Part shown: one piece after another, positions 32,057 through 44,548 of the stretch
Layout of the letters: the number at the start of each line of letters is the position of its first letter
Numbering within the stretch: position 1 is the first letter of the stretch
DNA from: Lasiosphaeria ovina
Taxonomy: Eukaryota; Ascomycota; Sordariomycetes; Sordariales; Lasiosphaeriaceae
DNA length: 64,000 nt
Reading direction: 5' to 3'
Assembly (NCBI GenBank): GCA_033439765.1
Contig: JAULSN010000004.1
Location: forward strand, 3,172,001-3,236,000
Program-made: the position numbers and the translations under genes
Notes under the pieces: model-generated
Told to the model about the DNA's origin: nothing
The model's input: the letters and a program-made list of their open reading frames with translations, nothing else
Databases searched by the model: none

Positions 32057-33890
32057 TTAAGTCTGGTCTGGATCCTGAATTCCTGCGGGATCGGCGGGGG
32101 TGGCATCTGAACGGGCAAGGTCGGACAAACTCATTAGGTCATCCAGGATAGGCTTTCTCGTGAGATAGGTGCTGCTGGATTTCGGCCGGATATCTGCGTC
32201 AACGGCAGGGGCCCGGCGTTTGGACCTGGTTCGTATGTCCTCTTCGTCGTCAACAATTACAACCACCCAGACGCCTATCGTACCGTCATTTCCCACCAGA
32301 GGTGTACAATGGAGCCATCTCGTCCGGCCATCGCCATCAAATCGGTTTATCCATCGTACTTTTGCAGTGACGGCAGTTCCGTCGGCAAACGCCATGGTAA
32401 GCTCACCTCGGACATGGTCAGAGCCCCCGATCCTAGAGAACAGCGGACTCTTGAGGTATTCCGGGCACGTGAAGAAGAGAAGGCGAGGCGAAGAGGATCC
32501 GTAGATTAGGAAACGGCCGCACAAGGAGGTAATGCTCGTAGATGCCCGTAAGTCGACCGTTAGCTAAATCGATGGCGGCTTGCGGGTTAGGGGTGTTAAG
32601 TCTCTTCTTGGATGACCAGTCGTGGCTTTTGCGCAGTTCGAAATGGCGCCGTCGTGCTGTATCCCCTCGCGGAAGCGATGGCTTTCGCCGCCATGCCTCC
32701 TCACAGTTTCCATCTCGGCGAGGTCAAATAGCTCGCTCATCTCCCGGAACGCGTCCTTTTTGGTCTGGACCCCGTTTTCATTCCCCGTGTAGTCCTCTGC
32801 CCCTTGGTTAGAAGTAGTCTCGCTATTGACGAGCCGCCGTAGAGACTCGAGGCCGACACAATCCTTAGCAAGTCCGGAGACGTCGATCTGTGCCCCAACC
32901 ACATATCTCATGACCCCCTTGGCTGTCGACAAGAGGGGGCGCACATGAGCAGGTTCATGAAGGGAGAGCCGTCTCTGCGGTAGTTGAGAATTGTTTCACA
33001 GTGCTCTTTGCCAGCCGACAAATTCCTCCTCAGCCGCTCGATGCTGGAGCGGTCTGTCTTTGGCCCCTGAAGGAAACGGCAATTCCGACCTACCACGTAG
33101 TTTGTGCCATACTGGGTTGTTCGGTAGAATTCTGCTTAGGGGTTTAGCATTCGTTTCATACGCCGCCATACTCCAACTTTCAGGACCCCGAGAAGCTCAC
33201 CTTCTGAAGCAAAACCAATTAGATTGTCTTCACGGGACGGGTCTGTCAAGCAAAAGACTTCTGCTAAGCCTTCAGACATTTCTCGGAGGTGAGCTGGTAG
33301 CGATCCGGTGATTCTTTTCTTGATGGAAATAGTTGCTGTCCGGATCCATGTGTGCGTGATAAAAGCCGGGAGTTCCTCTCGAACGAGTGCATCGAACGCC
33401 AGGTCGGCCATTCCTGGAGGAGAAGGTTTACCGTCGATGGAGCCTTGTCGTTGGCAAAGTCGTGATCTCCGAGAGACGGCAAGTTGCTTGCAATGGTGGT
33501 GTTTGAGTACTCGACAGCCCGTAGTGCCTTGAGAATGTCAAAATAGTAAACCAATAATGGCGCCGAAGCCGGTCGGTAAGTTTGAACAAAGTCGTTGAAT
33601 CGTATCATGAGGTTCTGGTCGGCAAGCATGACTGCCAGGTGACGGCCCGAGAAGAGCTGCTCCGATCGCTTCTCTATACAATATCGGCCGCTATCGTTAG
33701 ATGCCGCGGGGGCGATTAGGTCAAAGCTACCAGGCTCGACTTCCTCTTCGCGGAGCCGTTTGATGTCAGGCCCCCTTACTTGAAGCGGGGCCAAAGAGGT
33801 GGCATTGGTCTGGCAGGTCGATGCAATAGAACTGGGCCTGGATATCGTGGGCAGGGCGGTGGCGGCTGTCGGCGACGATGAAGGGGCCAT
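32057..33890 (-). pseudogene. LOV-PAS blue-light photoreceptor, broken by several single-base frameshifts
   Basis: In order on the minus strand lie: SGRHLAVMLADQNLMIRF and TYRPASAPLLVYYFDILKA (the helical N-terminal module of fungal LOV-PAS proteins); FDALVREELPAFITH; LREMSEGLAEVFCLTDPSR; the flavin motif VGRNCRFLQGPKTD with the photoactive Cys; NYRRDGSPFMNLLMCAP; VVGAQIDVSGL; YEHYLLVRPFPNLRILF; SPLFSRIGGSDHVR; and RWLHCTPLVGNDGTIGVW. A normal intron (~33140-33205, GTGAGC...AGCAG) joins FASE to EFYRTTQYGTNYV. The frame changes by one base at ~33411, ~32937 (a C5 run), ~32650 and ~32455, and no intron can explain these. More N-terminal Ser/Pro-rich coding may extend to ~34163 or beyond. Either the gene has decayed or the assembly has homopolymer errors. 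The light-sensing core residues remain. Confidence 0.8.
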
Positions 33891-36800
33891 AGAGAAAACC
33901 TGAGATTGCGGTCTTGCCGACCCCTGGCTTTACAGCATGCCATCCCAGCAGATACTCCTGACGCCAAAGGTCAGCCGCTGCCTAGTTAGCAGCCGAGTGT
34001 ACCGTCCTTACCCTCTCTCGATAGTCACTGAAATTGGACAGGGGGCGGATGGCGATAGCTCTGGACGCGGCGCAACAGCAGACTCTTTGTGACCTGGCTG
34101 GGCCTGTCCGGCAACCTGGGGGGGCGGTGATGAACCTGCCCCGATACTTGGCCCATTGACCATTTCGGGAGCGAGCCTAGACGAGCTCCGGGGTGATATG
34201 TTGGGAGATTCTTTGGCGATAGGAGAGACTTTCTCAGCCGCGTTGCCTCCTCCAGGCACGGGTTAGCTAGCCATGCCGCTCTGGCGTGTAGAGGGAGAGA
34301 TGTAGGTATATCAAACAAACGAAAGCACCAGAGATCCCACAGGCGCCTACCTATATACACTCGTGTGGCTGTCGCAATTCTCGAAACGAACAGGATATCG
34401 ATGCTGCGTTGTGTGTCTAGTAGCCTATCGACGGACCAATGATGCGAATACCGGGCAATGAGCAGAAACAGGACCAGGAAAACCGCAGCTGAAGAGATAT
34501 ACGAACGAGACTGGCTAAGCTAAGGTATCTATCTGTACCTTGAGTTCGACCAAGGTTGACGGGTCCGGTCTAATTCTTCTTTTCCTGGTCCAAGTCCCAA
34601 CAGTCCTTACCTAACTAAGGTACCTCTTAAGGTAGGAAGTGGTAGTGCCATGCCATGGACCAAATGGAGGGTGAGCTAACATTACATCTGTAAGAAGGAA
34701 ACTTGGGTCGACATACATCTTGAATCAACCGCTTGTTTCGAGTTGACGAGCGATCACGTCCGTCCATCTCAATGGTAGACTCTCTTGCCCTGGTCTGCAG
34801 TCGGGCGAAACACCTTGGGGACTGGAACCCAGCGTCATTCGCCGAAGGCTTTCAACTAGCTTAACCTTTTTTTTTTTTTTTTTTTGAGGGGGAGGGGGGG
34901 CGCGGTCTTTGACAGGACTAAGACGTCACAAAGTTGACGATGGCCAAAGTCTGTGGAACAGGCATGTGACCTTCAAACACCGCCTGCGCCTAAACTACTA
35001 CCACTAGTAGTACTGTGTGTATCCTCGAGATGGCAGGGCAGGCACGAGGCAGGCAGGGCTGGGCCGGGCAGCGGAAGGAACAACCGGCAGTCAAGATTAA
35101 GCCAGCCCACATTTACGAAAGATCGCCAGCTAGAAGAGAGCTCGAGCATTGCCGTATTCCTGGGTTCCCCCCCCGGAGCACTGCGGGTGCAGTGTGCAGT
35201 GCTTCGGTTCGTGAATCCCTGGCATCTCGGTGGCTGGGTTTGTACGCCCCTTCGTGGGACCGACCGAGGTCACGACGAGTGCCCGCTTCCCAGGCAGGTT
35301 CCCGGAGTTCCACAGAGCTCGTCACGGTCTGCTCTGCTGCCATGCTGCTCTGCGGCTTCCTTTTTAGGCTCGCCTCGAGGCGCAGACCGACATTGCCTGG
35401 GTTTGCTTGGGTGGCCGGAAAACGCTGGCCCTAGCCTCGAGGTAACAGACCCATCCGGACCTGCAAAGCCATCGCGTGGACCTGCATTGGATCTTGTACG
35501 CCCTGTGCTGAAGCTTAAACCACCTCACTACCTTAGGTCGAGACGCAATTGAGGTATTCCTCAATGGACTCTGGCTGCACCCCAGCCACAGCCGTTTTGT
35601 GGTGTGTAATATTCACCAAGCCACCCGAGATCTGGAGAGAGACTGGGAAGATACCAGAGGTAGGTTGGTATGTAGCACAGCTTATCTTACCTATGACGGC
35701 AGCTTTAAGCCATACTGGCCTCACACCAGCCTTTGGGGACCTTGCAACCCATCTAGATCTTCGGGATGAGCTTCTACACGTGTACGGCCAAGCTCGTCTT
35801 TCTCGTTCCGCTGTCGGCAGCGAGGGGACGTTTGGATTGGACTTTAGTGATTGGACCACACGTTGAGGTCTATGGGATTCGATCCATCCATCCCGTGCCG
35901 AGCCGAAGCCACTCGACGAGAGAGCATGGAAATTGGAATTTGCATCGCGTCATTGGACAAGATGTGCGGCTTCGTGGTTCCTGTTGTTGTTGTTTTGTGG
36001 ACGCCCATCCGTGCTTACGTGCATATATTGGAGAGTGCGGACTGTGGACTGCGCTGCGGTGTGGGCGACTGGGATTGGAATGAGGAAACACGAACCACAC
36101 GCGCGGATGTCTGCCCGAACACGTCGCAGCGCTGGGGCCAGGCTTGGCTGCGGGGACGTGCGTGGGCCCTTGCCTCTCGGCCCGCGGTGCGCTCAGAGAC
36201 TCAGCCAGTCGGAGGATTCGCAACCGCGACGTTGAAGGGGACCAGCGCAGCCGACCAAAACAATAACAAGCCCAATCCGGCGAACTGGGAAAGGAGACGC
36301 TTCCACCACGTCTGGCCCCAGGCGGTCAGACTTGCAGTTTTAGCTTCCAGTGTGCAATACAATAACAAACATCGCGAAATACTAACCGGGTCCCCCCAAC
36401 AGTTTCGCCCTTGTTTACGGAGAAGACAATCCTCCACCCCCCAATCCCCTACAATTGGGGCCATGGACACAAGTCTTCCACATTTGGCAGCCCGAGCTGG
36501 CCTGAGCCCGAGTGAAGTCTGGAGCCTGTGAGCCTGACAGCGAACAGAACACGACCCCACCCAGGCACCTCACCTCACCAGCCCAGGAAGCGAGTTTTAT
36601 GAGAGGGGTTGGGCTCGACGGCACTGGCCACCGATCACCTCAACTCGCTGTGGCTGCCGCTGCTCAGACAAAACACTGCTAGAATTGGTTTGGCAAAAGG
36701 GCCCAGGACCCGTTTTGCTCGTGAGTCGTGAGCAGTTTGCGTGCGCGAGCGTGCCCTCCAATCCAACCTCTCATAATAAACATCACTTCGTGCAGCATTC

Positions 36801-37867
36801 GGGTTAGACAGCGGGTCGCAGAGTAGAACGGAGCAGGGCCCCGCCTTTGACAGACGACCGCCCCGTCCGCCGCGTCTAGGTGTATATGAACGAGTTTAGT
36901 AGATGTGTAGGCAGTGTGCAAACGAGCAATGTCCATGTGTGCAAACGTGCAATCGCGCAGCGAATTTAATAAACCAGCTCTGATGGTGTCGGGCTGCCGG
37001 CCTGAAAGGCAACGGTGGGCGTTGGATTTCCGGGGAAGGGCAGCTTGGTACGTATTAGATTATTAGGCGCCATCGAGTTTCAACTGCTCTAGAGGCAGTT
37101 CCCGTTCTTTGGTCTGCCGGCTGCCTTTCTGCTGTGTTGTGAGTGGACCGTGCGTAGTTGTGGACAGGGGCATACGCTGCTCGCTTGTTTGAAATCGGCT
37201 AATCAACGGCTTTAGCGCGACTGTCGCCGCGACCCGTCCCACAGGGCGCCCCAGCTCTCTCTCACCTGCACTGACACTGACCTTCCACTCCCGCGCCTCC
37301 AACCTCAACCACCACTCGACCGCACCACACCTGACCTGTGAGCCGCAACACATCGCATCCGAGTTTCGCTTCTCACGTTCGACACTTTCCTATGTTTGCC
37401 TGCTTCAACGGCGACGAGCTAGAGTCTGTGGAATTGTCTGCGATTGAAGTGCATCTCGAATCTTGCCGCCCTGACGCCCCCCGAGTTCCGACAGGAACCT
37501 AAGCTCCATCGCCCCGCCACCTCAACTGTTGTTGACGCCATCCCGGAGCCGCACGCCGTTTTCATTTGGCCAACCAGCCATCTAGAGCCCCGTCATCGAA
37601 CCCAAACCGTTGATGGAGGTGCGCCCATCTAGGCGACAAACATTTCTCTGCGACGGCGTCGGATCTGCTTCTTTTGCATATTGCGCGTTCCCGTTCCCAT
37701 TCCCCTCCCCAGCTTCACGACTCGGAGAGCTCCCTCGCCCTCGCTGCGACAAAACCGACGACGCAGCCGAGCGGGAGTTGCTCTAGGCACCTGCCTACCC
37801 TTTACCCCGCACCTATAGAGATATCGTCTCGTATTCCCGATTACTGCGTCGCTTTTGCCCCAGAACG
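33891..37867. other. long spacer upstream of CDH1
   Basis: The first ~370 bp may hold the N-terminal exon of the LOV-PAS pseudogene: a Pro/Ser-rich frame at 34008-34259 with a GTAAGG donor at its end. From 34260 to 37867 no gene is supported. There is a T19 run at 34867-34885. The open frames (e.g. 35851-36531) lack domains, splice support and neighbours. The last 1-1.5 kb is likely the CDH1 promoter and leader. Confidence 0.6.
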
Positions 37868-39797
37868 ATGGGCCTGAACGGCGACTCTGGCGGCGGCGCC
37901 CTCTCTGCCGCCCTGAAAAGGCCTGTCCCAGATTCCAATAGTCCCACAGTCGCTAGCCCCTCAAGAGTATCTACACCACCCCCGCAGTCTGACCGATTGC
38001 GCGGGGAAGCGAGGCAAGGAGAACGGAATGGGCGGATCAGCTCGAGATCTTCTGATTTCGGCCGATTTGCCGGCTTGGATGCCGATGCAGTGGACAATGC
38101 CTTGCGACGGGAGCTCGGGCGTCAGCAGCGCGAGGGCACGCCTGGCGCGAGCCCGCACAGAAAACGCCAGAGAATAAACGGAGATCGGTTAGTGACCCTC
38201 GCACTAGCAGCTCTGATTCTGAGTATGCCTGCATTAGATGCTAACATTTGCCTCCAGCTTCATTCCCACCCGATCAGGCCAGGACTTGCAAGCTGGTTTC
38301 AGTCTCTTGCACGAGGATGGCTCCCCCGCGACGCCGTCTAGGCTTAAGAAGCGGACCCCGCACGGGGAGCTGCACTTCCAAAAGAGTAAGTGAGATCATG
38401 ACACGGCCTGGGACGGTATGTTAACATGTCGTGCAGCTGAGGAAGCCAATCGGACCTTCTCTACTCTGTTAAGAGCCGAGCTGTTTGAAAACTCGATACC
38501 TCAGGCTACGCCACCCAGCATGTCGCCCGACCACGGGCGAGCCTCGCATGGCGGCCATGATGGAATGAGGTCTCACACACCCCCAAACGGCGCAGCCCCA
38601 TCACTCCCCTCCACGTTGACGCCATCCACGCCCCATAAAAACCTCTTCTCTTACATGAGCCCGAGGCACAGCAATATAGGGGGCCATTTGACCCCGTCAA
38701 GAACCCCGCAAAGCCGCCATGGCCCGAATATGGACACGCGCTCAGAAGTTTACAGTCTATCACCAGTCCGGTTCAATAGCCAACAGATGCTTTTGAGTCC
38801 AAGACGCCAACCGCGGGCCGTTAGCAAAGTACCGTACAAGGTCCTGGACGCCCCGGATTTGGCCGACGACTTTTATCTCAACCTCGTGGACTGGGGAAGC
38901 GCCAATGTTTTGGGCGTCGGTCTTGGGAATAGCGTCTACTTGTGGAATGCTGCAACAAGCCGCGTGAACAAGCTCTGTCAACTGGAGGACGACACAGTGA
39001 CGAGCGTATCATGGATCCAAAAAGGTACTCACATTGCAATTGGGACAGGAAAGGGTTTGGTGCAGATCTGGGACGCCGAGAAGGCTAGGAGACTTCGGAC
39101 CATGACTGGCCATACGATGCGAGTGGGCTCGCTCGCATGGAACACGCACATCCTTACGTCTGGATCCCGGGATCGGTTAATATATCACCGCGATGTGCGG
39201 GCGCCCGACCAGTGGCTGAAAAAACTGGTGGGCCACAAGCAAGAAGTTTGCGGGCTGAAGTGGAATTGCGAGGACGGACAGTTGGCCAGCGGTGGTAACG
39301 ACAACAAGTTGATGGTCTGGGATAAACTCTCAGACACGCCTCTTTGGAAATTCTCAGATCACACGGCAGCAGTGAAGGCGATTGCGTGGTCTCCACACCA
39401 GCGTGGTCTTCTGGCTTCAGGCGGAGGCACGGCCGACCGGCGCATCATATTCCACGACACTGTTCGCGGAACGGTTGTCAACGAGATCGACACGGGAAGT
39501 CAGGTGTGTAACCTGGCCTGGTCCAAAAACTCGAATGAGATCGTGTCGACGCACGGCTACAGCCAGAACCAGATCGTGGTGTGGAAATACCCATCCATGA
39601 CCCAGGTGGCGAGTCTGACGGGCCACACGTACCGGGTCTTGTACCTCGCCATGAGTCCAGATGGAAGAGTCGTTGTGACTGGAGCAGGTGACGAGACGCT
39701 TCGCTTCTGGAACGTGTTCGGTAAGCGTCCCGGCATGAGGGACGATAGCGATGGTGGCGGCAGTGGACGCCTCCAGGACTGGGCAGTCATCCGGTAG
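37868..39797 (+). CDS. CDH1: APC/C activator Cdh1 (fizzy-related WD40 protein)
   Basis: Cdh1 recruits destruction-box and KEN-box substrates to the anaphase-promoting complex in late mitosis and G1. Exons 37868-38187, 38258-38385 and 38437-39797 give 602 residues. The introns (70 and 51 nt) have GTTAGT and GTAAGT donors and CAG acceptors. The first splice creates the C-box DRFIPTR (~106-112), the APC/C-binding motif, which supports the model. The Ser/Pro-rich linker contains several SP/TP sites of the kind CDK phosphorylates. Seven WD40 blades run from YKVLDAPDLADDFYLNLVDWG (~283) to GAGDETLRFWNVF (~578). The protein ends in Ile-Arg, the APC/C-docking tail. Cdh1 rather than Cdc20 is indicated by DRFIPTRSG and the linker EEANRTFSTLLRAELFE. 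Confidence 0.96.
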
Positions 39798-41512
39798 ACG
39801 ATGGGCTGCAGTAGCTTCTCGCGTCTGCGAGGAAAGCGGAGGAAGGTGGATGGGCAGGAAAGGTCCAGACCCCTTTCAGAACTTGTGGCGCCCGACTGCA
39901 AACCGGCCGCATTAGTTCTGTGTGCAATTTCGTCCGACTCGGTTTGCTCAATCTCATCTCATCCCAGACGACGACAAAAAAGACCCGAGGTTTTTTGTCT
40001 TTGCTGCAACGCCAAACACCGGAAATCTCCTCTTATCGTGCGAAACAAGCAGGGCACCACCAACAACACGACTCATACGACGCAATCTAACGAAAAAAAA
40101 TACCCTCATATGCTCAACTTTTTTCCCACCTCTCTTGTTGTATATGGGAGCAACGATATGTATGCTCCCTCATCTTTGCATCAGCGGCGACATGGGGGAA
40201 GGTCGGCGTTTCATGGCCTGGTTTTGGCTTTTTGGAGTGGTTTGCTTTGGGCCAGCGGGGGTGTAAATGGGGAAGGGGCTGGTACTGGTTCATCATTACT
40301 ATTATTGTTTTATTTGCGAACACAATGGGTGTCTGGCATGCAGCATTGGCAATACGAAGGGATACAATTCTGGCAGGGCACTATGGAGACAGCGTATGTA
40401 CCCCGACGGCACTACTACGAGGTGCTTTCAGCGGTGCTTTCTGGCTTTGTTTGACTTGCTACTCTCCAGCAACACGCATCTGGCTTCCAGTGTCATGGAT
40501 ACCGTATCTGGGTTGGCCCTACAAAGAAGGCGCTTTCTGTAAAACAACGGTTGCCGTTGTGTGCAGCTTGCTAGCCTACCTATCTTAGCTGCTTATTACC
40601 AGCGCACATTGACATCCATCTATATGGTTCTTTCTGCAGTTCTACTACGGTACATGTCTTGTGGTATTTCTCAAAAGCAGGCAAGTACCTTAAGTCTCTC
40701 TGGACCTCTACGGGTACAAACTCGGAATCGTGTCTCCATAAGACTCCCATTGCCTGTTTCCCCTCGTTGTGTCCTGTGCTCCGCAAGTCAAAAAACTCTC
40801 GCCGTCGTCTCCACAAAAGACCCAAGGTAGGTTATTTGTCCCGGTCTTCTTCCCCGCCATATCCCTTCTTAGAAAACGCCGTACGGCACGTACGGAGTAC
40901 CCGGACGGGACAGTGGCGATCCACCTACCTAGAGCCCTCTCCACCCGAATGACCAAGATCTGCTGTATCAATGACGCAGCTCAGACAGGCAAGTGTCGGA
41001 TCATGGGCGTCTTTATCACTGTCCTTCACTTCACTTCACACTATGTAGCGTAGTGTAGCGCAATGACAAGTATTCGTAATTTCTCGATTATACCTATGGA
41101 AGAGAGCAAAGGGTATCTAATCTGTAAGCACCCAACGAGAGTCCGACCACCGCAACTAAACCCGGGCCCTAAACCAAACCACGCCCATACCGACCTGATG
41201 ACACCGGAAAACAAAATGAGACAGGAAAATAGGGAAACCGGTTAATATAACTCGGGATGGGTATACCAGCAACAAAAGCTCGACAGAATACGAAAGACGA
41301 GAGAGAAATAAACCAAGTACAACTCCCAGCCCGTGTAACGAATGCGCAAGGTGCGAGATGGTAGCTGTTTCCATTTTTACCCCCTTGCGTCCGGCCATCA
41401 ATAGGGGCGCCGCAAAGGATTCACGACCAAGCCAAGGGGAAGGTGAAGGATGAAAATTGGTAATATCCATAAATAATAAACACAAAACACCAAAACAGAA
41501 ACAGATGAATAA
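39798..41512. other. intergenic, convergent 3' flanks of CDH1 and GPC1
   Basis: Nothing recognisable; only short frames without domains. Probably long 3' UTRs. Confidence 0.65.
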
Positions 41513-43210
41513 CTACGATGCAGTATCGGTTTCTCCGCGCTTGCGCTCCCTCGCAACGTCTCTTGCGCCGCCATCCATATCCGCGCCCGTTGTGATGCCC
41601 GGTTGTTCGGTGGCATTTAGCATTGTACTAGTGATGGCGGCGTTGATCGAGCTGCCACCGTCAGTGCTAGCGTTGTCATCGAGGATGAGGCTGGCCGTCT
41701 CGTCAAAGGCGCCTCCTCCGGTGGAGCTGCCTTCAGCCCCGGGTTGCGGCGCCAGTACTGGGCTTTGCTGCAAGCTCATGCCATCCGTGCTGTGTTGCCA
41801 TTTGGTGACCTCGGCCTTCATATCCTCAAGCTCCTTCTGAAAGCGCTTGCCAAAAACATCAATGTAGTAGGTGCTACCGTTGTAGACGGACCAGGTGAAG
41901 ACGGCCATGAGGAAGCCAGCCGAAGACCACCGACTGTAGAACCAGAGAGGGCAGGGCAGCATGGTTAGCACAGCGTAGAGGTACTGGATCAACATGAAGG
42001 CGGGCTCCTGCAACATTGAAGGTAGCGACAGAACGACCTTGCCGATCCAGGTTTTGCTGTACGATTTGCGAAGCCAGGTAAATGACGTGGGTCGGCCAGC
42101 GGCGATCTTGTCGCGCCGGCGCACCGTGATAAAGAAGTAATAGCTGAGCTGCCAGAAGGCATACGGGAGGGTGGACCAAGAGAGCATGGAAATCACGTTG
42201 GCGTAGGCGGTGGGAGAACCCGGTGGAGACGTCTTGACGGTCCAGGCGGCGGGGAATCTCTCCCTCTGAACCTCCGAATCGATCAGGTGTAGGATGCAAT
42301 GTAGCGTTACGCAGGGCATGATGTGGATGAAGAGAGATGTGACCTTGTCAAAGCTGTGGAAGACGAGCGAGTTGCGCCACATTATGATGGCGACGGCGTT
42401 GTTGCCAAAGGCCAGGCAGAAGACGGAGGTGAAAAGGCGCTTGGAGCCGGGGAAGATCCATAAGCTTAGCAGTAGGAGGAAGTTGACAAAGTAGCACAGA
42501 TCGGCGAGGAAGTAGTGGTATCCGCGCCGGTGGTACGTGATGAAGCGGATGGGCAAAAAGTACAGGGCCTGGGCAGTGTACCAGAGGTGAAACATCTCGG
42601 GGTATGCGCCGATCAGGTAGCCGCTTACGAAGATGTTCATGACGCCGCATATGAACGAGATCTTCTCGCGCAGCGTAATGGCCTTGGTGTCGTTCCACCG
42701 GCTTCCCAGCTTCTCGACACTCACGCGCATTCGTTTCCGGTAAATCGTAAGCTGTTCCTCGGCCGAAGGAACCCGCCTCCGCCACTCATCCACCATGCGC
42801 TCGCGGGCCATTACGCTCCTATTCTTGAGGGCCTCGCGCGACTTGCGCACCTTCTCCGTCTGGGCGGAAATGCCCTTTTGTATCTTCTCTAGCTGCTGGG
42901 GAAGAGCAAAGTTGTCGAGCAGATCGAGCATCGACATGCGATCCAGCGGCGGGAATGCGTCCCAATCTTCATGGTACGAGCTGCTCCCCGAAAAGGATGG
43001 ATTCCTCGACAACCTCGGGCTCTTGGACGACGTCGGCCCCAGCGTGGGCGTGTCGACGGCATGGTCGATGGCATGTTCGGGCGGCGAGTTTCCCAACGGG
43101 GGCGTGCCGCCGGCCTCCGGCGTCAGAACCGGCTCGCTGTCCGTTGAAGGGCTATCAGATTTGTGACCCGGGATGGGTATTGGAAGGCTGTCTTTGTCTG
43201 GGTCCGCCAT
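41513..43210 (-). CDS. GPC1: glycerophosphocholine acyltransferase Gpc1 (DUF2838)
   Basis: Gpc1 acylates glycerophosphocholine with acyl-CoA to make lysophosphatidylcholine in phosphatidylcholine remodelling at the ER. Single exon of 565 residues from MADPDKDSLPIPIPGHK. Residues 1-100 are Ser/Pro-rich. A charged helix (~105-175) precedes the membrane part. About eight hydrophobic spans follow between ~185 and 480, for example ISFICGVMNIFVSGYLIG, YFVNFLLLLSLWIFPG, LFIHIMPCVTLHCILHLID and GFLMAVFTWSVYNGSTYY. Diagnostic family strings are WYTAQALYFLPIRFITYHRR and FHSFDKVTSLFIHIMPC. The C-terminal tail is acidic and Ser-rich. The length suits fungal orthologues. It is divergent to SMC1 across a 1.3-kb spacer. 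Confidence 0.94.
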   Translation of the reverse strand: MADPDKDSLPIPIPGHKSDSPSTDSEPVLTPEAGGTPPLGNSPPEHAIDHAVDTPTLGPTSSKSPRLSRNPSFSGSSSYHEDWDAFPPLDRMSMLDLLDNFALPQQLEKIQKGISAQTEKVRKSREALKNRSVMARERMVDEWRRRVPSAEEQLTIYRKRMRVSVEKLGSRWNDTKAITLREKISFICGVMNIFVSGYLIGAYPEMFHLWYTAQALYFLPIRFITYHRRGYHYFLADLCYFVNFLLLLSLWIFPGSKRLFTSVFCLAFGNNAVAIIMWRNSLVFHSFDKVTSLFIHIMPCVTLHCILHLIDSEVQRERFPAAWTVKTSPPGSPTAYANVISMLSWSTLPYAFWQLSYYFFITVRRRDKIAAGRPTSFTWLRKSYSKTWIGKVVLSLPSMLQEPAFMLIQYLYAVLTMLPCPLWFYSRWSSAGFLMAVFTWSVYNGSTYYIDVFGKRFQKELEDMKAEVTKWQHSTDGMSLQQSPVLAPQPGAEGSSTGGGAFDETASLILDDNASTDGGSSINAAITSTMLNATEQPGITTGADMDGGARDVARERKRGETDTAS

Positions 43211-44548
43211 CTCGATTTCGGCTCCCGGATGGGACTGGTATTATTTGGTGATTTCTACGAGGGGATTTTGCTAAAAAGTCAGCCCGCTGTCTTTGCCAGT
43301 AGAACGCGTCGCGAATCTCATGAGCAAAGTCAAGATGGGTGCGCATAAATATTGTAGATTCCAGTAGGGAAGAAGAACGACTTTTCAAACAATCAAAAGG
43401 CGCGGCCGAGGAGAGAGTTCGCAAACGACCGTGGAAGATGGGAGCAAAATGTTGGGGGTGGCACTTTCGACTTTGACTTACACAAGGAATCCCCCGAAAA
43501 GGCAACCAGCAGCCTTCCTTCCTATATGCCAGATTTGGCCGCAGCTGTCGAGGGAAATGCAGGGCACAAAAAAAAACAAAAAAACAAGAGATGGCCAGCT
43601 GACAGTGGGTGTTATTGTTTGTGCATTCAGTCAGGCTGTCAAAGCTGTTGTGATTGATTGTTGGGGATGTGGTGGTGTGTAAAGGCAAAGGTGCGGGAAG
43701 GAAGGCCTATTCATGTGATGCAATGACGGGCTGTCGGCTGCCGCTTGCAGGGCTAGGTCGTAACTTGGAACCTGGAAGTGGGTGTGCTCAGCGCCCAGTG
43801 CTTAGTAGAGTCAATGCCTCAGGTTGTCAACGTTGTGGCGCCACTCTTTCCGTATTATTGGCTAGAGCACCCAGGCGTGTGTCGATGGTCGTATTCTACT
43901 GGACCTCAAACACTGACACCAACTGGCCTTGGTCCGATGATAAGGCTACGCCCCAAGGCCCAGTGTGAAAGCCAGGTGACACTTTGAACGGCCAGGCAGA
44001 TAGAGACCACGCTGCGTGATTCTTTGGTTGGTGGACATGTCAAGTGCCTACCTTACCTAATCACCAAGATGGGCTTGTCTGGACTCTGGAGAGGCCAAGA
44101 GGAGGAGCCTGGGCAGTAGTGGTACGGAATATGCCGTGCTTGCCTTCCTGTGTTGAGAATGGAAAGGTCGGGATACGGTACAGAGTTAGCAAAGAATCCA
44201 GCTCATATAACCCTAACCCTATTCCTCAACGCGCCTTGTTAGACTTTACCCACAAACCGCGTTAGCCGGTGCGCTAGGCCTTCCCTGTTGCAGCGCTGTG
44301 GAGGTAAATTTAGGGTCAATCGCGAGTTGAGAAGCGGGACAGCGCGATTGTCAAGTTCCGAATTGCACGAGAACCTCGTCGACTACCGGATTCGCTCGCG
44401 TCTACACAGCTTGATGATCGCGTAACTCTTGCAAACTCGTGGCTAATCGCGTACATCTACTCTTCGATCCCAGTTTGTGTGCGCGACAACAAAACCGCCG
44501 TCGACTCCGCGTCTGGGAGCGACCGCGACCGCAACCGAAACCGCGACC
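43211..44548. other. divergent promoter region of GPC1 and SMC1
   Basis: No gene. It separates two divergent starts, so it should hold both promoters. A short telomere-like AACCCTAACCCTA lies at ~44208-44220. Confidence 0.7.

Noticed and set aside
35851..36531. 226-codon plus-strand open frame in the CDH1 upstream spacer
   Set aside because: No domain, no signal or membrane segment that makes sense, Trp/Arg-rich composition typical of chance frames, and overlapping frames of similar length on the other strand.
44208..44220. AACCCTAACCCTA telomere-like string, and the CCCAAA run at 27806
   Set aside because: Two short units only, in a promoter spacer; no subtelomeric context. CCCAAA is not the fungal telomere unit.
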